9,571 nucleotides of DNA from an uncultured Armatimonadota bacterium (GTDB taxonomy: Bacteria > Armatimonadota > Armatimonadia > Armatimonadales > Armatimonadaceae), in assembly GCA_903881535.1 (NCBI GenBank), contig CAIRTT010000314.1:1-9571 (forward strand), given 5' to 3'. Each line of letters starts with the position of its first letter. Positions within the stretch are counted from its first letter, which is position 1. Shown here piece by piece: positions 6,643-9,571 of this stretch. The notes below the pieces were generated by a model. The model saw nothing but the letters and a program-made list of their open reading frames with translations, had not been told where the DNA came from and searched no databases. The position numbers were made by a program, and so were the translations under genes.

Positions 6643-7326
6643 ATGGCCAACGAAATTCCCTTTGACATACACGCTTCCTTCTTCAACGACGACTCCGACG
6701 AGACGTTTGACGAGCACGCGCTGAACCACTATCGAGATGAGATTATCGCACAGTTCGAGCGCTCCACTGAGGCCGTATCGCTGGCTGCCACCGGCCAGGA
6801 GCTACACTGGGCCCACTCCTTTGTCGAGTTCACGATCCAGTATGTAGGAGTAGGACTTCCCGGTCTCGACTCGGAAAATTTCGAAGGCGTGATTTTCAAA
6901 TTGATTCCCCGCAAGGTCTCGGTTGAGGCGAGCGAGGCACCAGCGATAATCTCGGAGCTACGGGCCTTCTGGGCCTTCCTTGGGCGGGTCTATCTTCTGG
7001 ATAACGCGCCTCGGTTTGTAGCGGCGCTCGACGATGCGGCGGCGGTTCGTCTCGAACAAGAGATGGCTAACCCTGAGAATTACGGACCCGGTAAGTCGAT
7101 GTTCATGCAGGGGCTGATGCGTGGGTTCGACATGAGTACAGAAGAAGGTATCAAGACATGGTTTTCCGAGTATAACCGGGAGCTTGGATTCGCACCGCCA
7201 CTCAATTATTCGTCGTCTGCTAGCTCCTCCAAACTGGGGGCAACTACAATGAAACAACGCTCCGAGAAGGATCGCAACCGAAGCCGTATCGCCCGAGCAA
7301 GCCGAAAGCGTAACGGACGTAAGTAA
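6643..7326 (+). CDS. Hypothetical protein with highly basic C-terminal tail
   Basis: A 227-residue soluble protein whose function I do not recognise. The N-terminus is acidic and phenylalanine/aspartate-rich (residues 1-30). A predominantly helical middle follows (FERSTEAVSLAATGQEL; ISELRAFWAFLGRVYLL at about 105-121). Then comes a segment with GPGKSMFMQGLMRGFDMS followed by TEEGIKTWFSEYNRELG. A serine linker leads to a C-terminal tail of about 25 residues dominated by Arg and Lys (RNRSRIARASRKRNGRK). By memory only, the central part resembles uncharacterised proteins that elsewhere carry short basic or metal-binding tails; I cannot name a domain. The tail suggests nucleic-acid or ribosome contact (inference). 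The start is supported by GGTGA about nine bases upstream of the ATG. There are no signal peptide or membrane segments. It lies 113 bases upstream of a co-directional pseudogene, with no visible functional link. Confidence 0.75.
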   Translation: MANEIPFDIHASFFNDDSDETFDEHALNHYRDEIIAQFERSTEAVSLAATGQELHWAHSFVEFTIQYVGVGLPGLDSENFEGVIFKLIPRKVSVEASEAPAIISELRAFWAFLGRVYLLDNAPRFVAALDDAAAVRLEQEMANPENYGPGKSMFMQGLMRGFDMSTEEGIKTWFSEYNRELGFAPPLNYSSSASSSKLGATTMKQRSEKDRNRSRIARASRKRNGRK

Positions 7327-7439
7327 GAAGGTGGAGTTCGGTTACTCGTCAACCCTGCTATGACCTATGACTGTATTCGGCCCAACTTTGGCACCTTGTA
7401 AACAGGCACTCTCGTAAATTTGATGGTATCCGGAACACT

Positions 7440-9021
7440 ATGCGACGCATCAACATTGTCAACTTCATCCGAGCCATCGAGCCAAGGTTTACGACAGACT
7501 TACTCCTTCCCGTCCAAAAGCAAATGGAAATCATTGTGGCTCATGGACTACCTGCTACCTGGCTCCTCCAATTCGATGCCCTTGTCTCCGGACCCTTCGT
7601 CCCATTTCTAAAGCAACACATGCCAGCCAATCACGAGGTTGGCCTCTGGTTTGAAATGAATGAAATGCAATGCAAAGCTGCTGGCGTAACGTGGCGAGGC
7701 AGACCAGGCTACGAATGGGACCACATCCCGCACGTCGCTTTCACCATCGGTTAAACCGAGGATGAGCGTAAAAAGCTTGCCGACACCGCGATGCGAACGT
7801 TCAAAGACGTCTTTGGAACCTACCCAAAGTCAATCGCTAGCTGGAACCTCGATTCCATCACGATCAACCACATCACTGAAACATACGGAGCCGATGCCTA
7901 CGCGGTTTGCCATGACCCGATTGCCACGGATGGCTTTACGATTTGGGGCGCCCCAATCGCCGGTTACTATCCGAGTAAACGAAACTGCTGGAGCCCGGCG
8001 ATCTCTCTGAAAAACCAAATCAATACACCCGTCTTCAGGATGCTTGGGCAGGATCCCGTTTACTACTATGACAAGGGCTACACCCAACCAGATGGCAAAT
8101 TCATCACACAGCCGGACACAATGGAGCCGGTCTGGCCATCGGGGGCGATCCAAACAATTTGTAGATACGTTTCTGTCAATAATTCTGACGGCCCCAACGC
8201 AGCAGTTTGGATACGCACAAATTGGACAGGAAAACTCATTCCCATGGCCAAGCCAACAAGCCGCTTACGCCCCTCAAATTAAGACACTTGCAGCGCTCCG
8301 TAAAACGGGCGGCGCGACCATCGAGACAATGGGCGAAACAGGGCGCGCGTTCAAGAAGGCATTTAAAGCGACACCCACACAAGCCCAGTCACAGCTGGTC
8401 GATCCATTTGCGAATACCGCTCCTGTGGAAACATCCGTTTGGTATCAAAGCCGCTTTTACCGAGCGAATCTGCACTTCAAAGGGGACCTTCCCCACCTTC
8501 GGGACATCACTGTCTACCGCGATGAGTACGAACAACCATTTCTGAAACAAGCCACTCGGCTTGAAGATGTGGAACAGAAGATGCCACCAGTCCTCGACGG
8601 TTATAACTGGCGAACGGCCGCTCATTCACGGAACGACCCCGGCGCGGGTGGCTTTTTCATCTCGAATGGCACACGTCTCCTGAAGACTGGAAAAGTGGTG
8701 GTCAAAGAAACTGGAAAGACGATGACCGTGTCGGTTCCCGTCCAAAACGATCAGGTCCTTCCTATTCAGTTCGATGAGAAACAGATGTTTGTTACGCTAC
8801 ATGGCACTTCAACAGATACCGTATTCCCACTCGATTTAGCATTCGAATGGGACCCACGAAAGTCAAACCTGACACGGATTACAGCGCAGAGAGTTCATTT
8901 CAAGCTGGATGGTTTTGATTACTCTGCCAACATCGATGGAGGCCATGCCAATCAAACGCCACAAGGCTGGATGCTGTCAAGCGATGGCCGCTTTACCTTG
9001 GCGCTGGCGCAGCGGCAGTAG
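7440..9021 (+). pseudogene. Broken polysaccharide-deacetylase-like gene (nonsense codon plus frameshift)
   Basis: Three ORF pieces join into one protein of about 525 residues. Piece one (7440-7751) starts MRRINIVNFIRAIEPR and runs to ...HVAFTIG. A TAA at 7752-7754 interrupts it. The same frame continues (TEDERKKLADTAMRTFKDVFGTYPKSI...) to ...EPVWPSG at 8144. A shift of one base then leads into the frame that runs through FVDTFLS, FGYAQIGQENSFPW and SVWYQSRFYRANLHFKGD to the TAG at 9019-9021. The first two-thirds resemble the NodB-type deacetylase barrel (YPKSIASWNLDSITINHITETYG is typical of its strand-helix rhythm). The last 120 or so residues look like an all-beta domain. I see no TFDD-type metal motif and no signal peptide, so the catalytic activity is uncertain. 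The family assignment is from memory. With two lesions the gene is unlikely to make a full product unless they are sequencing errors. Confidence 0.7.
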
Positions 9022-9088
9022 GACAACTAAGCAAACACCCCAAACATTCGTAACAGACCTGTGCGTAACGGGGGAACCAACAATACAG

Positions 9089-9122
9089 CAGCCTTGCCTG
9101 GATATCACTTTGGGCAAGGCTG
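9089..9122. terminator. Hairpin between convergent genes, probable bidirectional terminator
   Basis: A 10-bp stem, CAGCCTTGCC (9089-9098) with GGCAAGGCTG (9113-9122), has a 14-base loop. It lies between the end of the pseudogene (9021) and the end of the RND permease gene (9152, - strand). Neither side has a strong T-run, so termination is inferred mainly from position and stem strength. Confidence 0.5.
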
Positions 9123-9151
9123 TCGTCTTATCGATTCGAAATCACGGCCGC

Positions 9152-9571
9152 TTAGATTTGCTTGCGGCGTTCCTTCCCAGCCTCGGCCATGTAATAGAGC
9201 ACCGGAACGGCAATTCGGGACAGGAGTGTGCTTGCAACTTCACCCGCCATCAGCGCGACTGCCAACCCCTGGAAAATTGGATCGAAGAGAATCATAAACG
9301 ACCCGACAATCACAGCCGCAGCCGTAAGGAGCATCGGTCTAAAGCGAATCGCGCCGGCATCCACAACGGCTTGCTCCAAAGATGCGCCCTGCTTACGCTG
9401 GAGCTCAATGAAGTCGACCAAAATTATGGAGTTACGGACGATAATCCCTGCTCCCGCAATAAAGCCAATCATCGATGTTGCAGTAAAGAACGCTCCAAGC
9501 ATCGCGTGTGCCGGCAGAATACCAATCAGCGTCAGCGGGATTGGCGCCATGATGACGATAGGAATTTTGAA
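9152..9571 (-). CDS. RND-family efflux permease, C-terminal part (runs off the right edge)
   Basis: The last 139 or so residues of an inner-membrane RND transporter of the AcrB/HAE1-like type. These use the proton gradient to export drugs, metals or lipophilic compounds together with a periplasmic adaptor and an outer-membrane channel. The frame stays open to the right edge, so the start is outside the window. Visible are the membrane segments of the C-terminal half: IPIVIMAPIPLTLIGIL, then FFTATSMIGFIAGAGIIVRNSIILVDFI (the conserved RNS...LVDF segment). RFRPMLLTAAAVIVGS and FDPIFQGLAVALMAGEVAS follow, and the terminal helix AVPVLYYM ends in a basic tail (KERRKQI). The spacing matches the end of full-length RND pumps, so this is a true C-terminus. 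The substrate cannot be told from this piece. Confidence 0.9.
   Translation of the reverse strand, partial: FKIPIVIMAPIPLTLIGILPAHAMLGAFFTATSMIGFIAGAGIIVRNSIILVDFIELQRKQGASLEQAVVDAGAIRFRPMLLTAAAVIVGSFMILFDPIFQGLAVALMAGEVASTLLSRIAVPVLYYMAEAGKERRKQI

Noticed and set aside
6518..6724. 68-codon ORF starting MKKIERVWRDKR, overlapping the gene at 6643
   Set aside because: The last 80 bases are the shifted frame of the real gene (threonine/proline/arginine-rich shadow). AGGTG lies only two bases from the ATG, too close to act as a good ribosome site.
7762..8010. Second-frame ORF (MSVKSLPTPRCERS...) inside the deacetylase-like gene
   Set aside because: Low-complexity Ser/Thr/Arg/Pro shadow frame. 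The true coding frame runs through the TAA at 7752 and continues in register.

Overview
The window is bacterial chromosome of moderate GC. Single-domain biosynthetic enzymes, compact overlapping genes, Shine-Dalgarno sequences (GGAGA, GAAGG, AAGAAGGA) and intrinsic terminators all fit a bacterium. The C-terminal part of an RND efflux permease at the right edge suggests a cell with an outer membrane. I cannot assign a phylum from the sequence alone.

Left part (1-2331, + strand): a possible tail of an upstream gene, then a geranylgeranyl-reductase-family FAD oxidoreductase (207-1412). A gene-free stretch of about 450 bp follows. Next comes a small, unrecognised, arginine-rich protein (1865-2266) that ends at a strong rho-independent terminator.

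Centre (2346-6227, - strand): a tight biosynthetic operon read right to left: tyrA (prephenate dehydrogenase), aroA (EPSP synthase), cmk (cytidylate kinase), plsC (1-acylglycerol-3-phosphate acyltransferase). tyrA/aroA and aroA/cmk overlap by one base at stop-start junctions. tRNA-Thr(TGT) and tRNA-Tyr(GTA) lie directly upstream on the same strand. A perfect 12-bp hairpin with a U-tract follows tRNA-Tyr, and its end lies 2 nt from the tyrA ribosome binding site. The first enzyme committed to tyrosine therefore sits behind the terminator of the tyrosine tRNA gene, with no room for a promoter between them. This is the most interesting arrangement in the window.

Right part (6228-9571): a gene-poor stretch, then an unrecognised 227-aa protein with a very basic C-terminal tail (6643-7326). 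It is followed by a polysaccharide-deacetylase-like gene (7440-9021) broken by one in-frame TAA and one +1 frameshift. A hairpin separates this pseudogene from the convergent RND permease fragment (9152 to the right edge).

I see no transposase, CRISPR array, phage genes or obvious new defence system. The candidates for novelty are the tRNA-Tyr/terminator/tyrA junction and the two unrecognised proteins.
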